In this document: positions 24,903 to 37,222 of the stretch, piece after piece | How positions within the stretch are numbered: position 1 is the stretch's first letter | Layout: the number at the start of each line of letters is the position of its first letter | Assembly: GCA_964017195.1 (NCBI GenBank) | Contig: OZ024897.1 | Span: 38,688,336 to 38,752,335, forward strand | Length of the DNA stretch: 64,000 bases | Reading direction: 5' to 3' | Origin: Siderastrea radians | Lineage: Eukaryota; Cnidaria; Anthozoa; Scleractinia; Rhizangiidae | Position numbers and translations under genes: made by a program | The notes under the pieces: generated by a model | Databases searched by the model: none | What the model was told of the DNA's origin: nothing | The model's input: only the letters and a program-made list of their open reading frames with translations

Positions 24903-26400
24903 TCAGTGGACAGCTGAGATCCAGCAAGCCCTGTTCTAAGCATGTTTGACAATTTCATCTTTGTCCATGTGGAGCTGGTATCTGACATCAGAATTGATCT
25001 GTCTAGTTTAGTTTAAGAGGGACACACAGAGCATATAATCAAGCAGGCTCTGCTAGTTGCGAGATGTAGTCCAAAACACTTGATTTGGGCTCAGATTTTG
25101 GTTGATTACTTTGTCAGAATCTGATAATATCTCTGCTAGCGTTTAACAGTTGCTTCTGGTTGGTTGGAATTTTCTTTCAACCAATCAGAAGCACTACCAA
25201 GATCTGGGTAGTGACACGTCCTCAGTATGGAATTTCTGCGCTCGTTACTCAGACGTCGTTTTGTGAGGGCTCAAGTGGCGACCTGGTTCACGAAATTTCC
25301 TCGTAAATAGCTAGCTTGAGGATACACGTATAATGAAAACTGTTAAACTAATCGCTTCTGAAAACTTTTCATCGCCCAGAAACAAATTTGAAGCATTTGC
25401 AAACTGAGAAATGCTGAAAACATATATTTGCGTAATTTGGAAACTATCACGGCTATCACCAAGTACGGTTTTTCGCATGCAAAAGCCAAAAATTCGATCA
25501 GGATACTACACAGAAAGCCTTCGCAACAACGATTTTTAGTGCTACTTAGCGTCGATTTTTAATGTATGTTACGCGGGAAGATTTTTAGTGCAATGTGCCT
25601 CGAGGCGAAATCCGTTGGCAACACGCATGTTACACGGGACGATTTTCAGCGCTAAGGGCGCAAAACATCGCGCTAAGGGCGCAAAAAATTGACGACTGGT
25701 ATGTTACACCATGCACACAACTTGAGCAAAATTCGTGATTTGGCGTTCGAGTTTTTGAAGCTGGTTCAAAAAATTGTCCGCGCACTCCTTGTATGCTATT
25801 ACCTTTTAGCGCAACATTGTTACGCTAAAAATCGTCCCGTGTAATATCACTTTTTGCCCTTTAGCCAGGGTGAGGTGAGGAGAGACTGACACGAGGACTA
25901 TTGCATAGATAACGAAACAATACTAAACTCCACCATAAATGACCCTCTCTTCCGTTTACAGAAGAAAAAATATCCGAAATCTGTCCTTCGCTGCCTTTTT
26001 CCTGACAATAACACTATCAAGATTTCAATGGAGAAAATAGTGGAGGAAAATTTTAGTTTTTTCATCGTCCAAATAATTTTTAATCCAAGAGCACTTTAGG
26101 GCTTTATTAAAAGATTCAATGTCCAACATTTTAAGACCGCCACCTTTAAAGTGTATATGACAGATTTTTTTATTTGCCTGATCGAATCTAAATGGCATTC
26201 TGATATGAATATCAAAAATTATTTTTCAATTTCGATTTTCCTTCCCCGTGCTTTTAACGTTTAAAAAGTGAAATTTTACTTCCGGTCATGTCAAAAACCA
26301 CGCAAAGGGAGACCTGGGCATAGTCACGTTGTAACGTCATACCAGGAACGGAGTCGATGCTAAAACAAATTACGTGGGACGCATTGCGGGGATCTTATAC
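24903..26400. repeat. Non-coding with an inverted-repeat element at about 25500-25860
   Basis: Copies of a motif near GTTACACGGGACGATTTTCAG occur at about 25550-25600 and 25625, and inverted at about 25828 (CGCTAAAAATCGTCCCGTG). The interval is therefore a non-autonomous inverted-repeat element. Around 25160-25200 an inverted pair TTCTGGTTGG/CCAATCAGAA is present. No gene is recognised. Confidence 0.5.
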
Positions 26401-26486
26401 ATTTTATTTTTCTTTATTCCGCAACCGCCAAATTAAGCACGAAATTATGTGAAACTGCTGACGTTACAAGTAATCTGGGCAGTGAT

Positions 26487-27065
26487 TTGGAGCTTTTAGA
26501 GTCCATCGAATGCGAATCGCTAACTTCTGGTGTCTTAGTACGCCTTAGAAAGATGATCCCTACAGAAGCCAAGCTCCAACTATACAAAGCGGCAATTCTA
26601 TCTAATCTCACGTATTGTCATACAGTGTGGCATTTCTGTAAAGCATCTGATACTAGAAAACTAGAAAGGGTGCAAGAGCGGGCACTACGTGCAGTATACA
26701 GTAGCAAGACGGCAGCTTATGATGAGCTATTAAGTAAGGCAAAGCTGTCTAGTTTAGTAAATAGACGCCTACAAGACATACTGATACTAATGTACAAGGT
26801 TAAAAATTTACTGGCACCTAAACACATTTGTGACATATTTAACAAGCAATTTAAGAATTATGATTTGCGTAGTAACGACTTCCCTATACCTAGATTTAAC
26901 ATGCAAACTATGGTAAACATAGCATAAGATATTTAGGTCCCTATCTCTGGGGAAAAATGGACAAAGACCTTCGCAACAAAACAAGCATTCATGAATTTAA
27001 AAAAGCAGTTCGGGCCATTAACCTTACAGATGTTTTGGACGGAAGATGCAGCTGCTATGCTTGCT
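26487..27065 (+). pseudogene. LINE reverse transcriptase C-terminal fragment (CR1/jockey-like)
   Basis: The frame 26487-26927 contains the post-RT region typical of CR1/jockey/RTE-type LINEs: KLQLYKAAILSNLTYCHTVW, DTRKLERVQERALRAVY and LQDILILMYKVKNLLAPKHI. After a frameshift the next conserved block (YLGPYLWGKM, then a Cys-containing end) continues to about 27065. The RT core is missing, so this is a 5'-truncated dead copy. A (TGTA)n tail follows. Confidence 0.8.
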
Positions 27066-27258
27066 CAACATAATTATAATACAACTAATTTAGGTAATCT
27101 TGAACTTATTTTTTTAACTAATTAGACCTATAAAATATATAAATTGTTATTTACCTATTTATATATCTATTTTATATAATATTAATATTTTATATTTGTA
27201 TTTGCTAGTGTCCCCAATTAGCTATCCATAGCTAAATATCCCCGACACTTCAATAAAG

Positions 27259-27292
27259 TTTATGTATGTATGTATGTATGTATGTATGTATG
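27259..27292. repeat. (TGTA)n tail
   Basis: A simple TGTA repeat after an AATAAAG-like signal. It is the probable 3' tail of the LINE fragment just upstream. Confidence 0.85.
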
Positions 27293-27969
27293 TTCTGAAG
27301 TTGAAAGCGAAACAGAACTCGAGATCGAGAAAGAAGCCATTCAGAACCAGAAGGTCCTTACATAGACAAGCCGCTTGCCGATGAATATTGACTTAGAGAA
27401 TACTATCAAGAGATAGAGGAGAAAGAACGAAGAAAACCGAATCTAGAAAACCTATCTGATTGTACCGAAGCACTCGAGACGCAGTATGAAGTGCCACGAT
27501 TTCTCATCTCCCGCTGTAAATATTATAATTGTGTTCGGCTAAATAAACCTTGTTCGCCTTCGGCTAAATAAACGCTTGTTATGCAGGTTATACTTTCATT
27601 TTTTTTTAATTGCAAACATTACACCACTCTACAATACAATAATTACAACACTTACACAGCTAACGAGACTCTACCTACACTAATGACAATACAATACTTA
27701 GACAATTTACAATATTATATTCTACTTACAGTATGGTACTCTAATCACTCTAAAATCATGTAATAATTATTACCCATACAAATTACCATATGATATTCTG
27801 CTTACGCTAATACTTGAAAGACTTACAATATACTCTAATTACAATATAATTTTCTAATCACCTTATAGACATTATAGTTACACTACTTGTCATGAGAAAC
27901 TTACACTACTTTACACAATTACTTTCTATATTAATATTCAGGAGGAGTTAGCTTACAGACAGCACTTAG

Positions 27970-30900
27970 TCCTTGATAGAAGAAGCTTGATTACTATTCA
28001 AGAGAGGGTTCCATTTAGCCTGAAATTTTTTTAAGGTCAAGTTGTTTTGAGAGGCTATAAGCTTTTCAGTCTCGTATTTTCTCTTGACTATATCTTCAAA
28101 TGGCAAAAAAAGAGGGTTTTGATTATTCTTACGACAATTCCACAGATAAAGTTTTCTTTCTTTTATCAGGCCCTTTCCACAAGAATTTATAAATTATTGT
28201 TTGCATCAGCGCAACAAATTCCGAAGGGGGTGCGAGGATAGAAAATATATTTATCAATTTGGGGAGAAGAAGACTTTTAATAATGGATACCTTGCCCAAT
28301 AGAGAAAGACCTCTCCAACTCCAAAGATGTATTTGTTTTTTAGTATCGGAAATCTTATCGTAAAAGTTCTTTTGGAGCGACTCTTCGCTGTTATAACTGA
28401 AGTGCACACCAAGGGCTTTTACAGTTTTGCACCATTTTAAAGATAGAGGTGTTTCGGTATTGTCACGACACGAACCAATCTACATTGCTTCTGTTTTGGT
28501 ATAATTAACTTAAGTTTTAATCCCGATAGTTGTTCAAATCGGTCAAGTAAAATAAAGAGGCTTCGTGCGGAGTGTAAATCAGCTAAAAAAGCCGTAAGGT
28601 CATCTGCATCTTGAACAATTTTCCATTCCTCTGATTCTAATTTGATCCCTTTAATATCGGTACTAGTTCGAATTGTAGCAGCTAAAATCTCAATTGCGAT
28701 TACAAATAAATATGGCGATAGAGGGTCTCCTTACCTGACACCTCTCCCTAACTCAAAATTTGCTGAGAAAGTTCCTTTGTTTATTATACAGCTGGATATA
28801 TTACTATAAAATGTTTCAACCCACCTTATGAGACTGTGACCAAAGCCGAAAGTTTCTAGACATTTAAACATAAAATTCCATTCAAGACTGTCGAATGTTT
28901 TTTCGAAATCTATAAATAATAGAATGCCCGGAATATTGACTGTTTTGGTGTACTCCATTACGTCTAGAATTGATCTAGCTGCCTCCCCTATGTATCGGCT
29001 GGAAACATATCCTGTCTGGTTGCTGTGAATTATCTCTGGTAAAATCTTAACAATTCGTGTTGCTATTACTTTAGATGCTATTTTGGCGTCAACATTAGTG
29101 AGTGAAATTGGTCTCCAATTTGCAAGATAAGTTCTATCTTTACTGACCAGTTTTTTCAATAAGTGTGATAACACCTTGTCTTTGCGAGTTGGACATTTCT
29201 TTTCTTTCATAAGCCTCATTCAAACATTTAACCAATAATTCACCGATTGAAGGCCAAAAGACATTGTAAAATTCAATAGGCAAACCATCATTTCCAGGAG
29301 TCTTACTTAATGGGAATGTTTTAATAATGTTTTGACATCAGTTCATCAATAGCTATTCTTCCTTCACACTCGTTACTTGCTTCATTCGAGAGCTTTGGTA
29401 GATTTGGATTTTCAAAAAAGGCGGTCACCTCTGGAGTGTCTAACTTTGTTTTGCAACTGCTATACAACTTGGTGTAAGATTGTTTCTGTGAGTTTATTAT
29501 CGAGAGAGGATCAGTAGAGATGACTCCACTAATGTGCAATTTTCGAATGTGTTTTTTAATGTGATTACGTTTTTCTAAATTTAAAAAATATTTACTATTC
29601 TTTTCTCCGTGTTCATGCCATCATGCCCTTGCCCGAATAATAATACCTTCAACTCTTTCATCATACATAGATTCAAGTTCGTTTTTACAGCTTTCCATTG
29701 CTGTTCGCGTATCATGTGTCGCAGGGATTATCTTGAAAGGCGGCTAATGATTCTTTATATTTGCAGGTTAATTCTTCTTCGCGTTTCTGTCGAATTTTAG
29801 AAAATCGTTTTGAAAAATCATAGAATCAGTTCTTATGTTAAATTTGATACAGTCCCAGATCGATCTATGGTCTTTTAGATCCTTGGCTTCTTCAAGCCAA
29901 ATCGGCAATTTATCATTTATCATGTTTTTATATTCTTCGCTCGCAAGTAACGCGGTATTCAATTTCCAATAGCCAGGACCTCTACTATTTTCCTTGATTT
30001 CTTCGAGTTCTAGAAATATTGCAGAGTGGTCCCATTTAATTGAGGGTAAGATATCCACATTAGACACTAAATCATGTAGTTAATCCGAGATCAACCAATA
30101 ATCTAATCTACAAAATAGAAAAGGAGAACAACGACCCCAGGTAAAACTTTGTTGATTTGGATTTTTTTATACGCCAAATGTCATGGAGACTGAATTCATC
30201 CTGAATTTCTTCAATAGATTTTACGACGTGTCTTCGGGGAATTTGAATTCCACCTTTTTTGTCTAAGCTAACATTTAAGGGACAATTAAAATCACCTCCC
30301 ATAATTATGTTTTCTTCATTCCCGAAGTCATTGGTTCTTAATAAATTCAACAGATTGTGATAAAATTTAAGAGCGTCGGCATCTTTGTTCGGTCCATAGA
30401 TGTCTGCAATTGTATAATTTTCCTCTTTGATCACAGCTTTTAGCAATATAAGTCTTCCAATTGAATCTGTCTGAGTCAACCGTATATCAATACCAAAGCC
30501 TTTCTTTATAAGCACCGCGACACCTCTGGCATTTGTGTGCCCATGAGAAAATAATATCTCCGCGCCCCATTCTTTTTTCCACTGAGCCTCTCGCTCTTTG
30601 CAGGAGTGTGTTTCTTGTAAAAATATCAAATCAGCCTTTTGCTTTCTACACCAAGAAAATATCGCTCTCCGTTTGTTAAAATTGCTTAGGCCTCTCACGT
30701 TTAACGATAACAATTTAATAGTATCAGGCTTCAGATTTTGTTTACTCAGCATTTTACATGTATATGAACAGTTGTTTCATTGCAAGGAAGAGGTGCTGTT
30801 TTAGGTACAAAATTATATGAAATAATGTCTTTCTTGTGTATGGTTTCTCTGTATAGCAAAAGCAGACAAAAGTAGAATTTTTCGCACAGTATAAGCAGGA

Positions 30901-32164
30901 ACAAAAACAAACACAAACACAATGACAAACACACAGACACATAAACGAAAGCGCACTTACCATCCTGTGGTTGCAATGCACTCCCGTCGGGATCTCCACA
31001 TAGAGGCCATAATCATACGATACAACAACTAGCGTACTTAATAGACCTTATGTCCGAACACGAAAAACAAACTTTAGATGATACTCTAGCTGTCGAAGCT
31101 TGATATAGTCATAACTTGGTAGTGTTCCTATAATAAGGTAGTTATACAAAGGATGTCAAGTCTGATCCAGTCTAACTTGAAATAACAACTAGCGTACAAT
31201 TTCTCCGGTCTAATTCCCGAGTGTAAACAATATAATAATGACAATAAGACAAAAAAGAGAAAAGAATCTAGGATATTTTACCGTGATATTGTCATAGCTT
31301 GAAAGTGTTCTTCAATACAATAACTACACAAAACGTTCGATCTGATTACTCATCCGGAAGCTTGAAGGATTTCAATTTTGAGCAGTTTTTCTCCTTGAAT
31401 AAAATTTGCGCTGGTACCGACCAAGGTATGAAAGCAAATTCATCATCAACTCTTTCTCTAATCCCCTTGAGATGAGACTTACGAAGCTAGTGCTCGTTCT
31501 TTGCGGACGTTCTTTGAAACATCATCAGAAATAAATATCTGACTGTCCAGGAAGAGGTTATCCTTCAACGCACTTGCGGCGACTTTAAGAATTTGAACTT
31601 TATCAGAGTACCTTAGGAGATAAATATGTATCGGTCTGGCCGGTGAAGGGTTTTCGGCCGTGGCTCGTTGGCTGACATTCGTTCGATAGGCCCTCATGAA
31701 ACTTCGATGTTTTGAAGTTGCATCTGTTTCTCGAAGAATTCGACTTTCAGAAAAGACTCAAAAGAGTTATGTGCAGCTTCTACGCCTTCCTTGAGGCCCC
31801 AGAGAATGATGTTGTTTCTTTTAGATCTATTTTCCAGGTCCTCCATCTTCTTGTGAATTAATGCTAATTCCTCACGGGTAGCCTTGAGAGCCAGTTCGTT
31901 GTTTACTAATCGCTCATTTGTGCGTCCAGTGCGCTATAACTGTCTTTCAGAGCATTGACATCAGCGGCCGTTTTTTCCTGGGAGCTCTCTAGACTAGATA
32001 ATTTCTCAAGGATACTGTTTAGTTTTGTTTCTTGCAAGTCCCTGGATTTGAGTAGGTTGTCCATTTTGGCGAGGACGGTATCCAGCTTTATCGAAGTGGA
32101 ATCTGCCTTGGCATCTTTACTGGGCATTTTTGAGGTCTTAGACCTTGTTCTTAGATTCATGTAG
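27970..32164 (-). pseudogene. L1/Tx1-type LINE, nearly full length with internal deletion
   Basis: Read on the minus strand from 32164. An ORF1-like piece comes first (31906-32160): basic start, then a coiled coil with KLDTVLAKMDNLLKS. A second ORF1 block (31479-31697) follows with an RRM-like QIFISDDVSKNVRKERA. ORF2 begins at about 30752 with an apurinic endonuclease domain (SLNVRGLSNFNKRRAIFSW, FLQETHSC, IIMGGDFNCPL). The RT follows, with NWRPISLTNVDAKIASK and LLFIDFEKTFDSLEWNFM (28731-29219). A thumb-like block (WSWRGLSLLGKVSIIKSL) lies at 28129-28407. The extreme C-terminus (FEDIVKRKYETEKLIASQ) appears at about 28000-28100, so the zinc-knuckle part was deleted internally. Frameshifts and stops are present throughout. 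Confidence 0.85.
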
Positions 32165-32739
32165 AACGTCTACCAAGCTTAGGCAGTCGTCATTTATCAA
32201 AATACCGAAAATTGATAAACTTTAAGAGCAAATGTTGCCAAAAATCAAATATTTTCAAAATATTGTGGCAACAGCTCAAAAATCAATTCCGCTCATATTC
32301 TTATGTTAGGTAGACCTTAATGTGAAACAAATCACTGCATAGTTCGTTTGGCTGAATATCGATTTATTTTCAAGGAAATCGATATTAACGGAATTCGCTC
32401 AAAAGACCGCTTTTGAAGCTCAAAATTTAAGTCAGATCTCGAAGCTTCGCGTGACAAAATGAAGCATTCCAGAGCAATAAAAATTAACCAGACTTGTAGA
32501 ACGATGTTTAAATATATGTCAAAAGCAATTTCAGCAATTTCTGCTCATTTATTTACGAGCTCTAATTAAATTTATCCGACATACTTTTGACTAGATAAAA
32601 AGTATATCAAGTTTAACCCCTAAAAAAAGTATGTGGCACCAAATATTATGCGTTAAGAATCTGGATTTCAAGAGGAGAAGGGATGTTCTCCTGCCCCCTG
32701 AAAGGATTTTTTGGGGAAATATATTGACGCGATGTTATA

Positions 32740-32917
32740 CACCTTATTCCAAAATGGCGGAAATACATTACTCTTTTGTCTCATTGTTGATTGGCCCTTG
32801 TTGCCTCGATCTCATCTGCAGAATTCAAAGGGATATTTGGCTTAAAACGAGGCAACAAGGGCCAATTAACAATGAGACAAAAAAATAATGTCTTTTCCGC
32901 CATTTTGGAATAAGGTG
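32740..32917. mobile_element. 178-bp MITE with long TIRs and TATA duplication
   Basis: The ends CACCTTATTCCAAAATGGCG and CGCCATTTTGGAATAAGGTG are perfect inverted copies. The inverted similarity extends about 75 bp through an ACAAGGGCCAAT-containing stretch. It is flanked by TATA on both sides (32736-32739 and 32918-32921). The homologous site in the right repeat copy (about 61950) has a single TATA and no insert, which defines both the element and its duplication. Confidence 0.9.
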
Positions 32918-33309
32918 TATAGAATTTTAAAGTTGGACAAAATGCGTCGATACAAGCGATCAGAAAAGTCAGCTAATTAACTCAGTGTACACATACACAA
33001 ACAACTTCACGCTTACCGCAGGTTTTGATCAGCAAACAACCGATTTTAACACAAAATCCTCTAACCTTCATGTTGCTGTATCACAGATGAGAGCTGTGGT
33101 CCTTGTTCATGATAAAATTCAAGCAAACTGCAAGGAAACTTGACAGGATATCGCAACTTGCCATGCCATTTCACCGAACATCCGCCGTTTTTGATGTGAG
33201 GATTCTCTTTTCCTATTTTCGTTAGAAAACAGGCTTAAGGTGTTGTACAAAAGATGCCTTTCCTTTGAAACTAGCTCTGAAGTGAACAGCGAAACAAGAA
33301 GTTGTTAAT

Positions 33310-33321
33310 ACAAAAACATCT
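33310..33321 (+). other. Target-site duplication, left side of Penelope-like insertion
   Basis: ACAAAAACATCT occurs here and again at 37289-37300, flanking the Penelope-like pair. The right-hand copy of the host repeat has it once (about 61547-61558, inverted). It is therefore the duplicated target. Confidence 0.85.
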
Positions 33322-33421
33322 AAAACTGTAAATGGTTTGAACCCAGGAGTCATATCATAATTCGGTAAATTGTGATCGTCCGGGTGAGTGTAGTCCTGAG
33401 AAGGACTGTTTGAGGTGACAT

Positions 33422-33466
33422 TGACTGACGTTTCGACAACCTGAGCGGAAGTCATCATCAGAGTCA
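33422..33466 (-). ncRNA. Hammerhead ribozyme-like motif, left copy
   Basis: On the minus strand: stem I TGACT, then CTGATGA, a stem II region, then GAAAC-GTC and the stem I partner AGTCA. These are the conserved hammerhead core boxes. Penelope-like elements are known to carry hammerhead motifs in their pseudo-LTRs. Stem III is almost absent, so activity may need a dimer. Confidence 0.7.
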
Positions 33467-33671
33467 AGTGAACTGTAAATCGTCAGTAGATGTTATAAGT
33501 CTCTGGTCGTTGTCCTGATTGGTCGACGATCTCGTGATGTTATGGGTCGTCTGTCAGTTAAGCCGTGATGTTATTGGCTGTGAAGACTGTAAACGTGATT
33601 GGTGCGTTTCGATCCGTCTTTTGTTAGTCAAATGTCCGTTGGTCTATTGTTAGTCAAATGAGTCAGTTTGT

Positions 33672-35600
33672 CTATTGTTTGTCTGTCTTGTTATTGTCGG
33701 CAATCAGTCGTTTGTAAGGTGCAGGTAGCTGTTGGCAACGGTTCAGTGGTGTTTGTTCTAAGTTAGTAAACCAGCTTTCCAGAGTGATTCGTTGATAGTA
33801 GTCCGTACTGTAGGTAACGCATTCAGCAGAGTCCCAGTCGATTCTGTGGTTTGTTTTTAAATGGTGCTCAGCAATGTGATTGTTGATATCACCATTTCTA
33901 GTCGCTCGTTTGTGTTCAGTCAGTCGGACGTTCAGATTTCTGCCGGTCTCACCAATATAAGTGGCCTGGCAGTCGCAGCATTTGATTTTATAAACTGCTC
34001 CCCGTCTGTCGCTCGGTTCGTCTTTGTCTTTAACGTTCGTCAGTAGCTGTCGTAAAGTAGTGATAGGTTTGTGAGCAACGCGGATGTTGTAGGGTTCTAG
34101 GATACGTGCGATAGTTTCAGAAGTCCCTTTGATGTAAGGTATGGTTGCAGTAGTGACAGGTGTCGCGTTAGTGTTCGTAGCGTTTGGTTCGGAGTTTCTG
34201 TAAGTGTTGTGTCTGATAAAGTCCCGGTTGTAATTGTTCTTGTTGAAAACGTTGTCTAAGTACTTGTTTTCGTCCGTTAAGCTGTCAGGTGAGTCACAAA
34301 CTAGTTGCGCGCGTCTTGTCAGGGTCCGTATAGTCGTAGCTTTGTGAGAAGTTGGGTTGTAAGATGATTGGTCGAGTAGTCTGTCAGTATGTGTCGGTTT
34401 TCTGTAAATTGTCGTCCGTAGTTTGTTATTGTCACGGGTAACTAAGCAGTCTAGAAAAGGTATTTTACCATTTTCCTCGATCTCCTTAGTAAACTGTATG
34501 TCGGCGTTTTGTCCGTTGAGGTGTTCGTGAAAATCGTCGATTTCGTCTTTGTGTACGGCTGTAAAGGTATCGTCAACGTAACGTAGCCAGAGTGGTAGTG
34601 TTCGTTTGTAAGTTGCGAGGGCTAGTTCCTCGATGTTTTGCATAACGATTTCTGCAACAACAACGGAAACTGGTGAGCCCATAGCTGTTCCGTGCAACTG
34701 TTTGTAGTGCTTGCCGTTGTACTGAAAATACGTAGAAGTAAGACAAAGGTTCAGTAAGTCCATTAAGTCGTCTGTAGGTAGCGGTAGTTCAATAGTAGAG
34801 TTGTTGATGGCGGTCTCAGTGCAGTCTAGAGCCAGTTGAAGTGGAATACTGGTGAACAGTGATTTCACATCAAAAGACACTAGTTTGTAGTTGTCAGGTA
34901 CTTGTACTGTCTTGGTTGCGTCAATAAAGTTCTCAGTCGACTGTAGTTTGTGTCGTGATTCGTCGGTCAAAGGTTTCAGTACGGTAGTCAAGTATTTGGA
35001 CAGTTGGTAAGTCGGTGACCCACAGAATGAGACTATGGGTCGCATGGGTATGTTAGGTTTGTGCAGTTTCGGTAGTCCGTAAAGTTTCGGTGGTTGTGGT
35101 ACACGGCACCTCAGTCTGTTGTAGCGTTGAGTGTCAATAGCGTCAGTTTTCTTGAGGTCAAGTAGTTTGCTGTTAAGTTTGCGTTGAAGTGCTGGCGTCG
35201 GGTCTCGTTTAAGTACTTGGTAGGTCTGTTTGTCGTTAACAAGTGCGTCCATTTTGTCGTAATAGTCTGTCTTGTCCATAACAACAGTCACTCGTCCTTT
35301 GTCAGCGGGGAGTATGACAATGTTTTCGTCGGTTTTCAGTCGTTTTAGTGCTTGTCGTTCGTCTTTAGTCAAGTTACTGTCAGGTAGAGAGGCTGATTGT
35401 ATAGTAGAAGCTATTCTACTTCTGATGTTATCCTTGGCTGATTCTGAAAGCTCCCTCTGACGGGACAGAACCGCCTCAACACTGGATACAATGGCCTCGG
35501 TTGGTATACGTTTAGGCGTCACTGAGTGTTTGAGTCCGTAAGAGAGTACCTGTGTTTCAGTCTTGTCTAAGAGACGGGAAGAAATATTCCTGACCCAGTT
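33672..35600 (-). CDS. Penelope-like reverse transcriptase with GIY-YIG endonuclease (long copy)
   Basis: The frame has a conserved core of 616 residues (33672-35522) and stays open upstream to about 35600 without a convincing ATG, so the N-terminus is truncated at the inverted junction. RT blocks include LPADKGRVTVVMDK, PKLYGLPKLHKPNIPMRPIV, LVSFDVKSLFTSIPL and the catalytic LRYVDDTF. The C-terminal GIY-YIG nuclease reads AVYKIKCCDCQATYIGETGR, followed by NVRLTEHKRA and an HIAEHH segment. The RT copies the element RNA and the nuclease cuts the target. No internal stop or frameshift is seen. Confidence 0.9.
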   Translation of the reverse strand, partial: NWVRNISSRLLDKTETQVLSYGLKHSVTPKRIPTEAIVSSVEAVLSRQRELSESAKDNIRSRIASTIQSASLPDSNLTKDERQALKRLKTDENIVILPADKGRVTVVMDKTDYYDKMDALVNDKQTYQVLKRDPTPALQRKLNSKLLDLKKTDAIDTQRYNRLRCRVPQPPKLYGLPKLHKPNIPMRPIVSFCGSPTYQLSKYLTTVLKPLTDESRHKLQSTENFIDATKTVQVPDNYKLVSFDVKSLFTSIPLQLALDCTETAINNSTIELPLPTDDLMDLLNLCLTSTYFQYNGKHYKQLHGTAMGSPVSVVVAEIVMQNIEELALATYKRTLPLWLRYVDDTFTAVHKDEIDDFHEHLNGQNADIQFTKEIEENGKIPFLDCLVTRDNNKLRTTIYRKPTHTDRLLDQSSYNPTSHKATTIRTLTRRAQLVCDSPDSLTDENKYLDNVFNKNNYNRDFIRHNTYRNSEPNATNTNATPVTTATIPYIKGTSETIARILEPYNIRVAHKPITTLRQLLTNVKDKDEPSDRRGAVYKIKCCDCQATYIGETGRNLNVRLTEHKRATRNGDINNHIAEHHLKTNHRIDWDSAECVTYSTDYYQRITLESWFTNLEQTPLNRCQQLPAPYKRLIADNNKTDKQ

Positions 35601-35628
35601 GTCGTCTGGTTTTTGTCGTCTTTTGTCA

Positions 35629-36972
35629 CCGACTTATCAACTGTCCAAATACTTGACTACCGTACTGAAACCTTTGACCGACGAATCACGACACAAACTA
35701 CAGTCGACTGAGAACTTTATTGACGCAACCAAGACAGTACAAGTACCTGACAACTACAAACTAGTGTCTTTTGATGTGAAATCACTGTTCACCAGTATTC
35801 CACTTCAACTGGCTCTAGACTGCACTGAGACCGCCATCAACAACTCTACTATTGAACTACCGCTACCTACAGACGACTTAATGGACTTACTGAACCTTTG
35901 TCTTACTTCTACGTATTTTCAGTACAACGGCAAGCACTACAAACAGTTGCACGGAACAGCTATGGGCTCACCAGTTTCCGTTGTTGTTGCAGAAATCGTT
36001 ATGCAAAACATCGAGGAACTAGCCCTCGCAACTTACAAACGAACACTACCACTCTGGCTACGTTACGTTGACGATACCTTTACAGCCGTACACAAAGACG
36101 AAATCGACGATTTTCACGAACACCTCAACGGACAAAACGCCGACATACAGTTTACTAAGGAGATCGAGGAAAATGGTAAAATACCTTTTCTAGACTGCTT
36201 AGTTACCCGTGACAATAACAAACTACGGACGACAATTTACAGAAAACCGACACATACTGACAGACTACTCGACCAATCATCTTACAACCCAACTTCTCAC
36301 AAAGCTACGACTATACGGACCCTGACAAGACGCGCGCAACTAGTTTGTGACTCACCTGACAGCTTAACGGACGAAAACAAGTACTTAGACAACGTTTTCA
36401 ACAAGAACAATTACAACCGGGACTTTATTAGACACAACACTTACAGAAACTCCGAACCAAACGCTACGAACACTAACGCGACACCTGTCACTACTGCAAC
36501 CATACCTTACATCAAAGGGACTTCTGAAACTATCGCACGTATCCTAGAACCCTACAACATCCGCGTTGCTCACAAACCTATCACTACTTTACGACAGCTA
36601 CTGACGAACGTTAAAGACAAAGACGAACCGAGCGACAGACGGGGAGCAGTTTATAAAATCAAATGCTGCGACTGCCAGGCCACTTATATTGGTGAGACCG
36701 GCAGAAATCTGAACGTCCGACTGACTGAACACAAACGAGCGACTAGAAATGGTGATATCAACAATCACATTGCTGAGCACCATTTAAAAACAAACCACAG
36801 AATCGACTGGGACTCTGCTGAATGCGTTACCTACAGTACGGACTACTATCAACGAATCACTCTGGAAAGCTGGTTTACTAACTTAGAACAAACACCACTG
36901 AACCGTTGCCAACAGCTACCTGCACCTTACAAACGACTGATTGCCGACAATAACAAGACAGACAAACAATAG
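35629..36972 (+). pseudogene. Penelope-like RT/GIY-YIG, 5'-truncated inverted copy
   Basis: The frame is open from 35563 to 36972, but genuine similarity begins only at about 35629 (PTYQLSKYLTTVLKPL). From there to the end it is identical in protein sequence to the left copy, including YVDD and the GIY-YIG domain. The first RT blocks are missing, so the product should be inactive alone. The preceding codons read through antisense of the other copy. Confidence 0.9.
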
Positions 36973-37177
36973 ACAAACTGACTCATTTGACTAACAATAG
37001 ACCAACGGACATTTGACTAACAAAAGACGGATCGAAACGCACCAATCACGTTTACAGTCTTCACAGCCAATAACATCACGGCTTAACTGACAGACGACCA
37101 ATAACATCACGAGATCGTCGACCAATCAGGACAACGACCAGAGACTTATAACATCTACTGACGATTTACAGTTCACT

Positions 37178-37222
37178 TGACTCTGATGATGACTTCCGCT
37201 CAGGTTGTCGAAACGTCAGTCA
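37178..37222 (+). ncRNA. Hammerhead ribozyme-like motif, right copy
   Basis: Stem I TGACT (37178-37182), CTGATGA (37183-37189), a 20-nt stem II region with GAC/GTC and CC/GG pairs, GAAAC (37210-37214), GTC cleavage triplet (37215-37217) and stem I partner AGTCA. It is the mirror image of the motif at 33422-33466. Confidence 0.7.

Larger units (their letters stand above)
32220..33321 (+). repeat. 1.6-kb dispersed repeat, left copy (first part)
   Basis: This stretch is the reverse complement of about 61550-62455 on the other side of the Polinton, with clear similarity over its whole length. It is interrupted by a MITE at 32740-32917. At 33321 it breaks at the Penelope-like insertion and resumes at 37289. 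The repeat has no recognised coding capacity. Confidence 0.85.

Noticed and set aside
24746..24988. Poly-Ile and poly-Asp proteins
   Set aside because: Artefacts of the ATC/GAT microsatellite.
36598..36783. 61-residue minus frame over the Penelope GIY-YIG region (also 33861-34046)
   Set aside because: Antisense shadow of the endonuclease, present identically in both inverted arms.
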